This document shows, in pieces, positions 45,111-54,035 of a stretch of DNA of 64,000 nt. Made by a program: the position numbers and the translations under genes. The stretch is taken from positions 51,722 to 115,721 of the forward strand of contig CAJTAK010000013.1 in the NCBI GenBank assembly GCA_910574255.1, in the 5' to 3' direction. The DNA is from Clostridia bacterium (lineage in GTDB: Bacteria; Bacillota; Clostridia; Lachnospirales; Lachnospiraceae). Numbering within the stretch: position 1 is the first letter of the stretch; each line of letters begins with the position of its first letter. The notes below the pieces were generated by a model. That model was not told the origin of the DNA, did no database searches, and saw only the letters and a list, made by a program, of their open reading frames with translations.

Positions 45111-46565
45111 CTATGCCCTATTTAATGTATCCCACATATTTTTAATTTGCTTCCTCATTACAGCCAAATAAATAATTCCCCATACTGCCCCCAGTAAGAG
45201 TGCTTCCGGAATATCCCCTATCATCCGATCCAGTGGACTAATGATTTTCAGCACTCCAAAAACACTTCCCAATAAAATATTTATCCCACTGACAGACGCC
45301 ACCTTTTTCCAGGGGAAAATTTTACGAAAAGAAATCCCCGTCCTTTTTGCTGATGCGTATAACTGAAATACTGCTACTAAAACGGTTGTAATTAAAGTTG
45401 CAATCGCAGGCCCTTGAAAACACCAAATAGAATAACATACAAAATTCAATACAACATTCATCCCTAAAGCAATCATGGAACTGTAGAATATCATCCTGGA
45501 TTGTCCGATTGCATTTAATACCGTCCCAAAATATGCACATTTTAACAGCAATACAATGCTATATATCCGAAACACATTCATTCCTGGTAAATACTTTTCA
45601 GAATATAATAAACACATCGCTTCCGGCGCATATACAAATAGTCCTGTACACAAAATACTAATTAATATATAGGACAATACGATGGAATTTCCCCAAAGAG
45701 CCACCGCTTCCTGACCCTTGTCTTTTTTAAACAGCCGAACCATACGGGGCAGCAATACTGCCGATATAGAGCCGGCTACCACTGATACAGGCAGTTCTTT
45801 TGAAGCCATCGTATAGATAGCCAGTTCCTCTGTCAAAAAGTACCTTCCGATAAATAATTTATCAAATTCTATATGAAGAGTCCCTACTACGGTTGCCAGT
45901 CCCATCGGTATAGAAAATGCTGCAATTTTTCTGAGAAGCCCTTGCTCAAAAGAGATACGGAGATGTCCATCGATGCCATTAACCATACAATATACCACAA
46001 TCGCAAACAAAATCTCGCCTGCTAACAACAGCCACATATAAGCATAAAAATTCCAACCTGCCAATTTTACTATAAAAATAAGCAGTAACAGAAATGAACT
46101 ATGCAAAACTCTAAAGCACACAAGCTTATTTGTTTTACCATAAATAATTAAAACATTATCAATACTGGACATTACAATTTGTGTCCAGGGATAAAGGGCA
46201 AGAAAAAAAATATATTTTAGAATCTCTGAATTTTCGAAATATCCTGCCAGCAGCGGCGCTGATAATGCCAACGCAAATCCTGATAATATACTTAGAATGG
46301 TTGATATGCTGTAATAAACAGATAAAAATTGATTGCGCTCCTCCCGCCTTTCCATTTTCGCCAGAAAATAATTGATACTATTTGGAAATCCCAACATAAA
46401 AATTGAATTTGCCAGATTTACGGCCAACAGCAATTGAGAGTAAGTTCCATTCTCCCCCAGGGTCCGAAACCTCGCTAAAAGCATAGCTGCCAAAGTATTT
46501 ATCATTGTTGTCATAATTCTGGAGCCTGACAGCTTCACAGAATCTTTGGCAATGGAATTTCTCAT
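45111..46565 (-). CDS. Wzx-type oligosaccharide flippase (first copy)
   Basis: A 484-residue MOP-superfamily transporter with about 14 helices. The start region (VKLSGSRIMTTMINTLAAMLLARFRTLGENGTYSQ) is typical for Wzx/RfbX-like flippases of capsule loci. It lies between the WbpE-like gene and a second flippase gene. Confidence 0.88.
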   Translation of the reverse strand: MRNSIAKDSVKLSGSRIMTTMINTLAAMLLARFRTLGENGTYSQLLLAVNLANSIFMLGFPNSINYFLAKMERREERNQFLSVYYSISTILSILSGFALALSAPLLAGYFENSEILKYIFFLALYPWTQIVMSSIDNVLIIYGKTNKLVCFRVLHSSFLLLLIFIVKLAGWNFYAYMWLLLAGEILFAIVVYCMVNGIDGHLRISFEQGLLRKIAAFSIPMGLATVVGTLHIEFDKLFIGRYFLTEELAIYTMASKELPVSVVAGSISAVLLPRMVRLFKKDKGQEAVALWGNSIVLSYILISILCTGLFVYAPEAMCLLYSEKYLPGMNVFRIYSIVLLLKCAYFGTVLNAIGQSRMIFYSSMIALGMNVVLNFVCYSIWCFQGPAIATLITTVLVAVFQLYASAKRTGISFRKIFPWKKVASVSGINILLGSVFGVLKIISPLDRMIGDIPEALLLGAVWGIIYLAVMRKQIKNMWDTLNRA

Positions 46566-46580
46566 AAACCATCTTTCCTT

Positions 46581-47711
46581 CTATCTCTTTACAATTTGCT
46601 GAATGCAGACACATATTCTTTCTACCTCATCCTTTTTCAAATAAGGATGCATAGGAAGAGACAAAACCCGCTTACAAATATCTTCTGAGACAGGATAACT
46701 CCCGCCTCCGCATCCGGACTCCACAAAAGCAGTCTGTAAATGCATTGGTTTCGTATAATATATCATGGCTGGAATGCCTTTTTCCCCTAATTCCGCTTTC
46801 AACCTGTCTCTCTCTTCTTCTGTTTTCAATTTTATGGAGTACTGCGCCCAACTGGAAGTATATCCCACAGGAATCACCGGTACTTCAACACATCCATCTA
46901 GTTCTTTTGTATACCATTGTGCCACCCGGTTCACTTGGTTCAATTCAAAGTCCTCAAAAACAGATAACTTTGCCAGCAGAACCGCAGCCTGTATTGTATC
47001 CAATCTGGAATTCATGCCGATACGAACATTGTCATACTTTCCTGTCCCTTTTCCATGTACCTTATAAGATCCAATTAGTTTTGCAATATCTTCATCATCT
47101 GTAAATACCGCTCCACCGTCACCGTAACATCCCAATGGTTTTGCCGGGAAAAATGATGTGGTAGAAATATCCCCGAAGCTGCATGCTCTCTTCTCCCCTA
47201 TCTTTCCGCCAAATCCCTGTGCCCCGTCTTCTAAAAGCTTCAAATAATAGCGTCCCGCAACTGTCCGAATTTTTTCATATTCTGCCGGAAGTCCAAACAA
47301 ATCTACTGCAATTACCGCTCTGGGCCTTAGTTTTCCATCTTCCAGAACTTTTTCCACGGCTTTTTCCAGATTGTCTGCGGATATATTATATGTTTCCGGA
47401 CAAATATCTACAAAGATCGGAGTTGCCCCCTGGGCCGCAATCACTTCTGCTGAAGAAAAAAAAGTGAAATCCGGAACAAAGACCGCATCTCCCTGTTTAA
47501 TCTCCCATGCCATTAAAGCAAGCTGCAGCGCATCTGTTCCATTGGCACATGAAATACAATACTTTTTTCCTACATATTCCGCAAGCTTATCTTCCAGTTC
47601 TTTCACCTGCTCTCCGCCAATAAAATTTCCTGCCTGTAAAACTTGTTTTATCTGTGCGTCAATGAGTGATGCATTCTCTCTATATTGTGTCTTTAAATCC
47701 CTGAATTCCAT
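46581..47711 (-). CDS. DegT/DnrJ/EryC1-type sugar aminotransferase (WbpE-like)
   Basis: A 376-residue PLP-dependent enzyme: CISCANGTDALQLALMAWEI, DFTFFSSAEVIAAQGATPIFVDI, LLEDGAQGFGGK, and the Lys-binding FFPAKPLGCYGDGGAVFT. With WbpB- and WbpD-like genes beside it, it probably aminates position 3 of UDP-GlcNAcA (3-keto) using glutamate. Full length. Confidence 0.92.
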   Translation of the reverse strand: MEFRDLKTQYRENASLIDAQIKQVLQAGNFIGGEQVKELEDKLAEYVGKKYCISCANGTDALQLALMAWEIKQGDAVFVPDFTFFSSAEVIAAQGATPIFVDICPETYNISADNLEKAVEKVLEDGKLRPRAVIAVDLFGLPAEYEKIRTVAGRYYLKLLEDGAQGFGGKIGEKRACSFGDISTTSFFPAKPLGCYGDGGAVFTDDEDIAKLIGSYKVHGKGTGKYDNVRIGMNSRLDTIQAAVLLAKLSVFEDFELNQVNRVAQWYTKELDGCVEVPVIPVGYTSSWAQYSIKLKTEEERDRLKAELGEKGIPAMIYYTKPMHLQTAFVESGCGGGSYPVSEDICKRVLSLPMHPYLKKDEVERICVCIQQIVKR

Positions 47712-47716
47712 AACCT

Positions 47717-48283
47717 TTAAATCCTTTCCGCAAGCTTTCCTTGAACCATTTCATACCTTCTTTGGCATACAGGGCATTCCAGTTGATCGTTTAATTTATT
47801 TCCACATTCACAAACCCAGCCAACCTGCCTTGCCGGCACGCCGCACATCAACGCATGATCCGGCACATCACTTGTAACCACGCTCCCTGCTGCAATCATT
47901 GCCCATTTCCCGATTATGTGTCCGCAAACTATGGTTGCGTTTGCTCCTATCGTGCATCCCAATTTCAACACGGTCTTTTTATAGTTGGAAGAGCCTTTGG
48001 GATACTTGGCACGGGGAGTCAGATCATTGGTAAATACGCAGGAAGGGCCGCAAAACACATAATCCTCAATTTCTACTCCTTCATAGATCGATACATTGTT
48101 TTGAATCTTTACATAATTACCAATAAGTACATTATTAGAAATGTTTACGTTTTGTCCAATTGTGCATTGATTCCCAATGCTTGAACCACTTTGTATATGA
48201 GAAAAATACCATATTTTAGTTCCACTTCCTATTTTCGCCTGTGGATCAACATAACTGCTTTCATGCACAAAAAAATCACTCAT
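47717..48283 (-). CDS. Sugar N-acetyltransferase, WbpD-like
   Basis: A 188-residue left-handed beta-helix protein: FVHESSYVDPQAKIGSGTKIW, HIQSGSSIGNQCTIGQNVNIS, FCGPSCVFTNDLTPRAKYP and VPARQVGW, ending in a cysteine pair motif (CECGNKLNDQLECPVCQRRYE) that looks like a zinc ribbon. WbpD acetylates the 3-amino group of UDP-GlcNAc3NA. Neighbours on both sides fit this pathway. Confidence 0.92.
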   Translation of the reverse strand: MSDFFVHESSYVDPQAKIGSGTKIWYFSHIQSGSSIGNQCTIGQNVNISNNVLIGNYVKIQNNVSIYEGVEIEDYVFCGPSCVFTNDLTPRAKYPKGSSNYKKTVLKLGCTIGANATIVCGHIIGKWAMIAAGSVVTSDVPDHALMCGVPARQVGWVCECGNKLNDQLECPVCQRRYEMVQGKLAERI

Positions 48284-49355
48284 TCACAAATCTCCCTTTA
48301 AAGTCCAAGGTACTGCAATCCTCAAGCGGTAATTTTACCGTTGTTCCCTCTGCTGCAGACTTATATATTGCCAAAACAAGTTCTAATGCCCGCTTTCCGT
48401 CTTCGGCTGAAACATAAGGATCTCTGTCATTCTGAATTGCTTCTATCATATCCGCATATAAGGGTGTGTGCCCATAGCCGTACACATTGGGCGGCGTTTC
48501 ATGGTACATTGCCTTTACTTCTTCTGCGTTATCAAGCATATCCGAAAATCTCCATTCCTCTATCATATTTACGGATTGACCTCCGGCTTTCACTGTACCT
48601 TTTTCCCCGAAGATATAGAGCGTTTCTTCTAAGTTATGAGGATATACATCGGTTGTCCCCTCAACCACTCCATAGCTCCCATTGGAAAATTTAATTAAGG
48701 CAAGACCCATATCTTCCGCTGCGATATAGTCGTGGTTTAATTTATCCGTATATGCCACCACCTCATCTATGTCAGATCCCATCATCCATCTTAACAAATC
48801 GATATTGTGGATACACTGATTCATTAAGGCTCCTCCATCCTGTTCCCAGGTGCCTCTCCATTTTGCACGTGAGTAGTATTCGTATCCTCTATTCCATCTT
48901 ACATGCGCCGTCCCATAAAATAATCTTCCAAAGCGTTTCTTTTCTACGGCCTCTCTTATTTTTTTAATTGATTTATTGAATCGATTCTGATGGTTGGCGC
49001 ATACCTTCACCCCTTTTTCTTTTGCCTTTTTTATAATCAAATCGGCATCAGCAATTGATAAAGCGATTGGTTTTTCAATAATAAGATTGCATCCATATTC
49101 TATACAGTTCAATGCTATCTCTGCATGCTTTCCGCTTTCTGTTGCTATAGCCACCAAGTCCAGATGTTCCTTTCTTAGCATCTCCTTGTAATCCGTATAT
49201 TTCTTTACACTGCTGTCCAACCCGAATTTTAAAATTTTATCCTCCATATTGCTTTCGCATATGTCACAAATCGCAGCAATTTCAAGCTTATTTGCCTGCG
49301 CTGCAACAATATGATTTGGTGAAATTCTTCCGCATCCGATTAATGCATATCTCAT
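48276..49355 (-). CDS. Gfo/Idh/MocA family oxidoreductase (WbpB-like)
   Basis: A 359-residue NAD-binding oxidoreductase: RYALIGCGRISPNHIVAAQ, the family EKPIALSIADADLI and the GGALMNQCIHNIDLLRWMMG segment with its catalytic His. WbpB oxidises UDP-GlcNAcA at C3, which WbpE then aminates. The start at 49355 has GGAGG 8 bases upstream. It overlaps the WbpD-like start by 8 bases. Confidence 0.9.
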   Translation of the reverse strand: MRYALIGCGRISPNHIVAAQANKLEIAAICDICESNMEDKILKFGLDSSVKKYTDYKEMLRKEHLDLVAIATESGKHAEIALNCIEYGCNLIIEKPIALSIADADLIIKKAKEKGVKVCANHQNRFNKSIKKIREAVEKKRFGRLFYGTAHVRWNRGYEYYSRAKWRGTWEQDGGALMNQCIHNIDLLRWMMGSDIDEVVAYTDKLNHDYIAAEDMGLALIKFSNGSYGVVEGTTDVYPHNLEETLYIFGEKGTVKAGGQSVNMIEEWRFSDMLDNAEEVKAMYHETPPNVYGYGHTPLYADMIEAIQNDRDPYVSAEDGKRALELVLAIYKSAAEGTTVKLPLEDCSTLDFKGRFVNE

Positions 49356-49359
49356 TTGT

Positions 49360-49923
49360 TCATCCTCCATGATTTTCTTCTATTATCCTTATACATTTTG
49401 CCGGGTTTCCGGCCACTACCCGATTTCCTTCCGGAAAAGATTTTGTAACTACAGAACCTGCTCCTACAATTGTATTTTTTCCAAGTACAACTCCGGGCAA
49501 AATAACGGCATTCATGCCTATCCAGCAATTATCCCCAATGAAAATGTCCTTTCCCGGCATATGGCCTTGCACATTCGAAAAATCATGGTTTGCAGTAATC
49601 AGTCCCACATTGTTTGCAATTAAGACATCTTTACCCATATGAATCTTAGCGGCAAAGCACTGAAAATAAACGCCTGTTCCTTGAAAATTGTCTAAATTGT
49701 CAATGCAGAATTCTATATTTTCTTTTGGACCTACGACTGTATTGCCCGGTGATACCGGCCACGGTATCTGTTTGTTTATCCCCTGTATTTTTTGGGCAAA
49801 CCAACACTTTAGCACCCATTTAAATCCGATAGAAGATGTATCAAAAAATTTTCCGCACAAATATTTTCTGGAATAAAAAATGCCTGAAATTATTTTTAAC
49901 AATTTATATTTTATATTTTTCAT
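49360..49923 (-). CDS. Hexapeptide acyltransferase
   Basis: A 187-residue beta-helix acyltransferase with a hydrophobic, basic N-terminus and the segments HMGKDVLIANNVGLITANHDF, IFIGDNCWIGMNAVILPGVVLGK and GAGSVVTKSFPEGNRVVAGNPAKC. It probably O-acetylates a sugar or precursor. It overlaps the upstream glycosyltransferase gene by 20 bases. The acceptor is unknown. Confidence 0.88.
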   Translation of the reverse strand: MKNIKYKLLKIISGIFYSRKYLCGKFFDTSSIGFKWVLKCWFAQKIQGINKQIPWPVSPGNTVVGPKENIEFCIDNLDNFQGTGVYFQCFAAKIHMGKDVLIANNVGLITANHDFSNVQGHMPGKDIFIGDNCWIGMNAVILPGVVLGKNTIVGAGSVVTKSFPEGNRVVAGNPAKCIRIIEENHGG

Positions 49924-51076
49924 CTTTTTCCTCAGAAATGCTTTTTATATAGGTCCAGAACTTTTCATTTTGAATTTTTCGAGAATACATTTCAGGTTTA
50001 TCACATCCTAATTCCTGAATTTTTTCATCCATTATTTTTTGAATTGCCCAGACTGCGTCCCTCCGGTTTTCGCACCTGTATGCACAAGTACATCCATTCA
50101 GCACATCACTTATAGAACTGTCTTTCTGTGCAAAATACACGATAGGCTTATTTACATAAATGTAGTCAAATATTTTTGTTCCCAATCCACGCTTATAGTG
50201 AACAATCAAAGAACACATGGCCGCTTTTTTTAACAAATCGATTCCCTGGGCATAGTCCAAAAAACCCGTGTTTATATACAAATTTTCCGGAAATTTTGTT
50301 TTATTTAAAGCTTTCTTTGTTTTTTTATCAAAATCTCCTATATGCATGATCTTAAGGCGTTTTCCACTGCTATTTATTTCCTTTACCGCTAAAAGCATTT
50401 CTTTCAGATATTTGAAATCATAGTAACCAAGCTTTCCAAAAACGGCAATGTATGGAAAGTCAAAGCTTTTACCCTCAGACAGGTCTTGATTCATTTGTGT
50501 TTCATCATATCCGTTATAAATTACCTTGATTTTATTACTGCATTTTCGATATTGTCCTTTCAGACATGAAGCATCCCTTAGTGTAACAGTTGTAACCAAA
50601 TCTGCCATTTCAACAGCTTCTTTTTCCAGATTTCTATATGGAATCCTGGTTATATATTTTTTAATCTTTTTAGGCACGGATCTGGTCAATGCCTCGTCTC
50701 GAATCCAGAGATCCCGAAAATCCAAAATATATTTTGCATTGAGCATCTCTTTCATTTTGGCTGCAGCCGGGGCTGTATAATATGGATTGCAGGAATAGAT
50801 GGATATATCTATCGCATATTGCTGCAATATTTCCCGTATCATTTTTACATATGCCTGCTTGCACATTTCAAAATTGCCGCTGGCATCTACATCCTTTACA
50901 ATAACCCCTTCTGGTACTTTGCTTCTTCTTGTATGCTCCGGCCACAGCTCCGGTTTATTTCTTAAAACAATGACTGTCTGCCCTTTCTTTACTAAATATT
51001 TTGTCAAACTCATCATCCTTGCAGCCCCTACCCCTGTATACGGTGCATACGCAGGACTAACCACTAAAATATTCAT
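49904..51076 (-). CDS. Glycosyltransferase, GT4-like
   Basis: A 390-residue GT-B-fold transferase: MNILVVSPAYAPYTGVGAARMMSL N-terminal domain, the linker YIAVFGKLGYYDFKYLKEML, the PEPTIDE-like GLGTKIFDYIYVNKPIVYF nucleotide-sugar site and a C-terminal helix. It most likely adds one sugar of the repeat unit on the cytoplasmic side. Donor and acceptor cannot be told. It lies between a hexapeptide transferase gene and a serine acetyltransferase-like gene. Confidence 0.86.
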   Translation of the reverse strand: MNILVVSPAYAPYTGVGAARMMSLTKYLVKKGQTVIVLRNKPELWPEHTRRSKVPEGVIVKDVDASGNFEMCKQAYVKMIREILQQYAIDISIYSCNPYYTAPAAAKMKEMLNAKYILDFRDLWIRDEALTRSVPKKIKKYITRIPYRNLEKEAVEMADLVTTVTLRDASCLKGQYRKCSNKIKVIYNGYDETQMNQDLSEGKSFDFPYIAVFGKLGYYDFKYLKEMLLAVKEINSSGKRLKIMHIGDFDKKTKKALNKTKFPENLYINTGFLDYAQGIDLLKKAAMCSLIVHYKRGLGTKIFDYIYVNKPIVYFAQKDSSISDVLNGCTCAYRCENRRDAVWAIQKIMDEKIQELGCDKPEMYSRKIQNEKFWTYIKSISEEKDEKYKI

Positions 51077-51079
51077 CCT

Positions 51080-51646
51080 TTATACCTCAATATATCTTCT
51101 GCTCGTATTATCAGATATCTTTCTTGCCGGGCTTCCGGCTATTGTGCAATTACCTTCCACAAAAGATGTGTTGACAACCGCATTGGCTCCAATAGCAGTA
51201 TTATCTCCGATTTGAATCGGACCAAATATCTTTGCTCCCGGCCCAATATAAACATTGTCACCGATGATCGGAACCCCCGACTGCCCTTTTGCAATGGCAT
51301 GTCCAATATTTACACACACATGGATTCGGCAGTTTACCCCGACCTTTGCATCAGCCGCAACCACAATCGTTCCTACATGTACGATCGATAACCCCTCACC
51401 AAAAACATTGGGTAAAATTGTCCACTGATACTTATTACACAGTCTTGTATGCAGCATTTGAGCAAGCTTTGAAAAAATACCATGCCATCCCGGATGGCAA
51501 TTCATAATCCATTCTGTTCTTCTCAAGCTGCGATAAAATTTATATCTCCGATCTTTTAACCTATGAAAAATAGAGCGTTTCGCTATACCTGTCTGTTTTA
51601 AATCTGCATAATAATAACGCTTATAATCTGACCAGGATTGTATCAT
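51080..51646 (-). CDS. Serine acetyltransferase-like hexapeptide acetyltransferase
   Basis: A 188-residue beta-helix protein of the CysE-like type: LSIVHVGTIVVAADAKVGVNC, HVCVNIGHAIAKGQSGVPIIGDNVYIGPGAKIFGP and VNTSFVEGNCTIAGSPARKIS. In capsule loci such proteins acetylate sugars; a housekeeping serine transferase role is less likely here. The start at 51646 follows the glycosyltransferase stop by 9 bases. Confidence 0.85.
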   Translation of the reverse strand: MIQSWSDYKRYYYADLKQTGIAKRSIFHRLKDRRYKFYRSLRRTEWIMNCHPGWHGIFSKLAQMLHTRLCNKYQWTILPNVFGEGLSIVHVGTIVVAADAKVGVNCRIHVCVNIGHAIAKGQSGVPIIGDNVYIGPGAKIFGPIQIGDNTAIGANAVVNTSFVEGNCTIAGSPARKISDNTSRRYIEV

Positions 51647-51655
51647 TCTTTCTCC

Positions 51656-52858
51656 CTAACCTTGATAAATCTCATTTATCAGGCGCACAATCTGCTTATT
51701 TACCTCTGAGGACAAATGCTTTTCCTCTGCCATCATCCGATTGGCATGACCTAATTTTTCTGCTGTTTTTTTGTTATGGAACAAATATTGTATTTTTAAA
51801 GCCAGATCTTTTTCATCCCTTTTTTTGTAATATAAAACATTTTTCATATTTTCCGCATTATCCCTAAAATTTTCATAATCAGGTAATATAACAGGCTTCT
51901 GGAAAAGCCCTGCCTCATATAAAGGGCGTGCCTGATGTACTTTTCCTACCGGAAAGACCACCACATCACAGGCATTCAGCCAGTCATCCATTTTTCTCTG
52001 CAGCCCTTTTAGTTGTATCCTGGACTCCGTTTTATTTATCATCTCAATCTGTCTATATACCTTTTTAACGTATTTTGCTTCTCTGTATTGTATAAGGCTT
52101 TTCAAAAAAGAACATTGGCGGAGATTCTCAGCAAGATCCCCTAATATTACAGTCTCAACAAAAGGTTCCTCCAGCCACTCCACAGCGCTTACAATTTCAC
52201 CGGCTCCCTTAATGGAATTGATCCCCCCCACATACAGTACATAAAATTTTTCAATATCCAGTCCCAGTTTTTTTCTGCTCTCTTCCTTTGTTCTTGTCAT
52301 ATCATAATTATCTTTATTTACAGAATCAGGTATCACATATTGCTTTACATATGTTGGAAGATCCCATTGTTCCAGATCATATTTTGTTAGAAATGTAACT
52401 CCGTCTGCCTGGCTAAGCTTTTTACGAATGTACCTGTTTATCAGCCCCAGCTGATTTTTTCTCATAGTTTCACGGACAAACAAAATGCTTTTGATGCCTT
52501 TTCTTTTGAGCAGCTTAATCATTGGCCATTGTACGGAGCTGTTAAGCAATACGATGTCTGGGCTGATTTCATCAATGAGCTTCTCCCATTTCGCTATATA
52601 CCTCTGCATTTTTAAATATTTTAAAACACATCTGACAATTCCCGAACTGCCATTGTGATAAGTAAACTGTATTACTGGCGGTGCACCATCAACTGCTTCT
52701 ATATTTAATTTATCCGCCATCCGTCTTGCTTCATTTTCTCCAGCAGGCACCGAAACCACCGTATGATGCCCTGTTTCAATTAACGCTCTTGCCACATCAT
52801 AGCAGCTTAGTGTTGCTCCTCCTAAACCCGGATAATGATGTATGATCAAAATATTCAT
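51656..52858 (-). CDS. Glycosyltransferase, GT4-like
   Basis: A 400-residue GT-B enzyme: MNILIIHHYPGLGGATLSCYDV, KFYVLYVGGINSIKGAGEIVSAV, and the donor-site HQARPLYEAGLFQKPVILPDYENF. It adds one sugar to the lipid-linked oligosaccharide. A C7 run at 52223-52229 encodes Val-Gly-Gly and is in frame. It overlaps the next glycosyltransferase upstream by 4 bases. Confidence 0.88.
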   Translation of the reverse strand: MNILIIHHYPGLGGATLSCYDVARALIETGHHTVVSVPAGENEARRMADKLNIEAVDGAPPVIQFTYHNGSSGIVRCVLKYLKMQRYIAKWEKLIDEISPDIVLLNSSVQWPMIKLLKRKGIKSILFVRETMRKNQLGLINRYIRKKLSQADGVTFLTKYDLEQWDLPTYVKQYVIPDSVNKDNYDMTRTKEESRKKLGLDIEKFYVLYVGGINSIKGAGEIVSAVEWLEEPFVETVILGDLAENLRQCSFLKSLIQYREAKYVKKVYRQIEMINKTESRIQLKGLQRKMDDWLNACDVVVFPVGKVHQARPLYEAGLFQKPVILPDYENFRDNAENMKNVLYYKKRDEKDLALKIQYLFHNKKTAEKLGHANRMMAEEKHLSSEVNKQIVRLINEIYQG

Positions 52859-54012
52859 CGTTCCTCTTTCTCTATCCTGCCCATAAATTCTTTTGCCTCC
52901 GGAACATAATTATGAAAATCAAAGGGCTGATAATTCCTGGTGAATTCCTTCATTCTATCTATTTCTTTCCGGTTCATCCGCATAATTACCTGTAGTTTTT
53001 TATGCGCAGCAGATTCGTCCATGGGTAAAATAAATCCGTTTTTCCCCTCTTTTATATAAAGCTTTATATCACTCGTATTTGTAGTAATCGCCGGAATTCC
53101 ACAAGCTATACTTTCACTAATTTTTGTCGGGAACCCTGCCATCGCAACCCTGTCAGGATTTCTATATAATATAGTAAAATCAGAAGCAGTTATGATAGAA
53201 ACGCACTCTTCATGAGACAGCTTCCCCAAAAATTTAATTCTTGCATCGGTACAAACATGTGAAAAATCTTTTTCATACTCTTGCTTTCCAATTCCAATCA
53301 CTCTGAGCGTATATCTTATATCTGAATCCATTTGCGATAACAATCTCAGTACTTTATCTATTTTATCTTTATTCTTTCCCGGGCTTCCAGCATAAACCAG
53401 ATTTATCTCATCCTGATCGTATGGTTTGACATCTTTATTCCATTTTTCTTCTCTGACATCAATGACTGCCGGGATCCGAAATGTGTCTAAATCAGCATAG
53501 TATTTTTCAAGGAAGGTGCTTGAAACAATCATTGCCTTTTCCTTTTTTTGCAGCAGACACATTCGAAATATAATGTCCATTCCTTTAAAAATCTTAACTA
53601 AAAAATTTCTTCCCTGTGTTGAATACCATTCCGTGACAATTGGAATTAATGTAATCTTTTTACTTGCCGCATATCTTTGGAATTTAAAAATTCCGATAGA
53701 CGGATAGTTATAATATGCCAGGCATATGTCATTCGTTTCTCTGTCCAGTAATCCCAACACCGATTTTTCTTCCGTATAACTTTCAAATTTACCAAGCCAC
53801 GTATAAGGATATAAAATTTTATAGATTGTATAATCCTTTTCCTCCACTCTCACAATCTCTTTTGTTTTAACCTTTGCTGACACTTCCTTATCAATAAATA
53901 CCGTCTGATATCCTGTCTCTCTTAAAATTTTCCCAATTCCCTTTATGAGCTGTGCAGCAGCCGTACCATCAGGTAACCGAAACCTGCCTACAAAAAATAC
54001 TTTTTTTATCAT
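52855..54012 (-). CDS. Glycosyltransferase, GT4-like
   Basis: A 385-residue GT-B transferase: KVFFVGRFRLPDGTAAAQLIKGI, LVYAGSPGKNKDKIDKVLRLL, IKFLGKLSHEECVSIITASDFTILYR and GFPTKISESIACGIPAITTNTSD, which holds the acidic donor-site residues. It works on the cytoplasmic face. It starts directly after the EpsG gene. Confidence 0.88.
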   Translation of the reverse strand: MIKKVFFVGRFRLPDGTAAAQLIKGIGKILRETGYQTVFIDKEVSAKVKTKEIVRVEEKDYTIYKILYPYTWLGKFESYTEEKSVLGLLDRETNDICLAYYNYPSIGIFKFQRYAASKKITLIPIVTEWYSTQGRNFLVKIFKGMDIIFRMCLLQKKEKAMIVSSTFLEKYYADLDTFRIPAVIDVREEKWNKDVKPYDQDEINLVYAGSPGKNKDKIDKVLRLLSQMDSDIRYTLRVIGIGKQEYEKDFSHVCTDARIKFLGKLSHEECVSIITASDFTILYRNPDRVAMAGFPTKISESIACGIPAITTNTSDIKLYIKEGKNGFILPMDESAAHKKLQVIMRMNRKEIDRMKEFTRNYQPFDFHNYVPEAKEFMGRIEKEER

Positions 54013-54035
54013 CTTTCCCTCATATTTTTATCTGG

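Noticed and set aside
52223..52229. C7 run in a GT4 glycosyltransferase as a switch
   Set aside because: It encodes the Val-Gly-Gly motif normal for this fold and is in frame; at seven bases slippage should be rare. It may be worth a look in read data but is not claimed.
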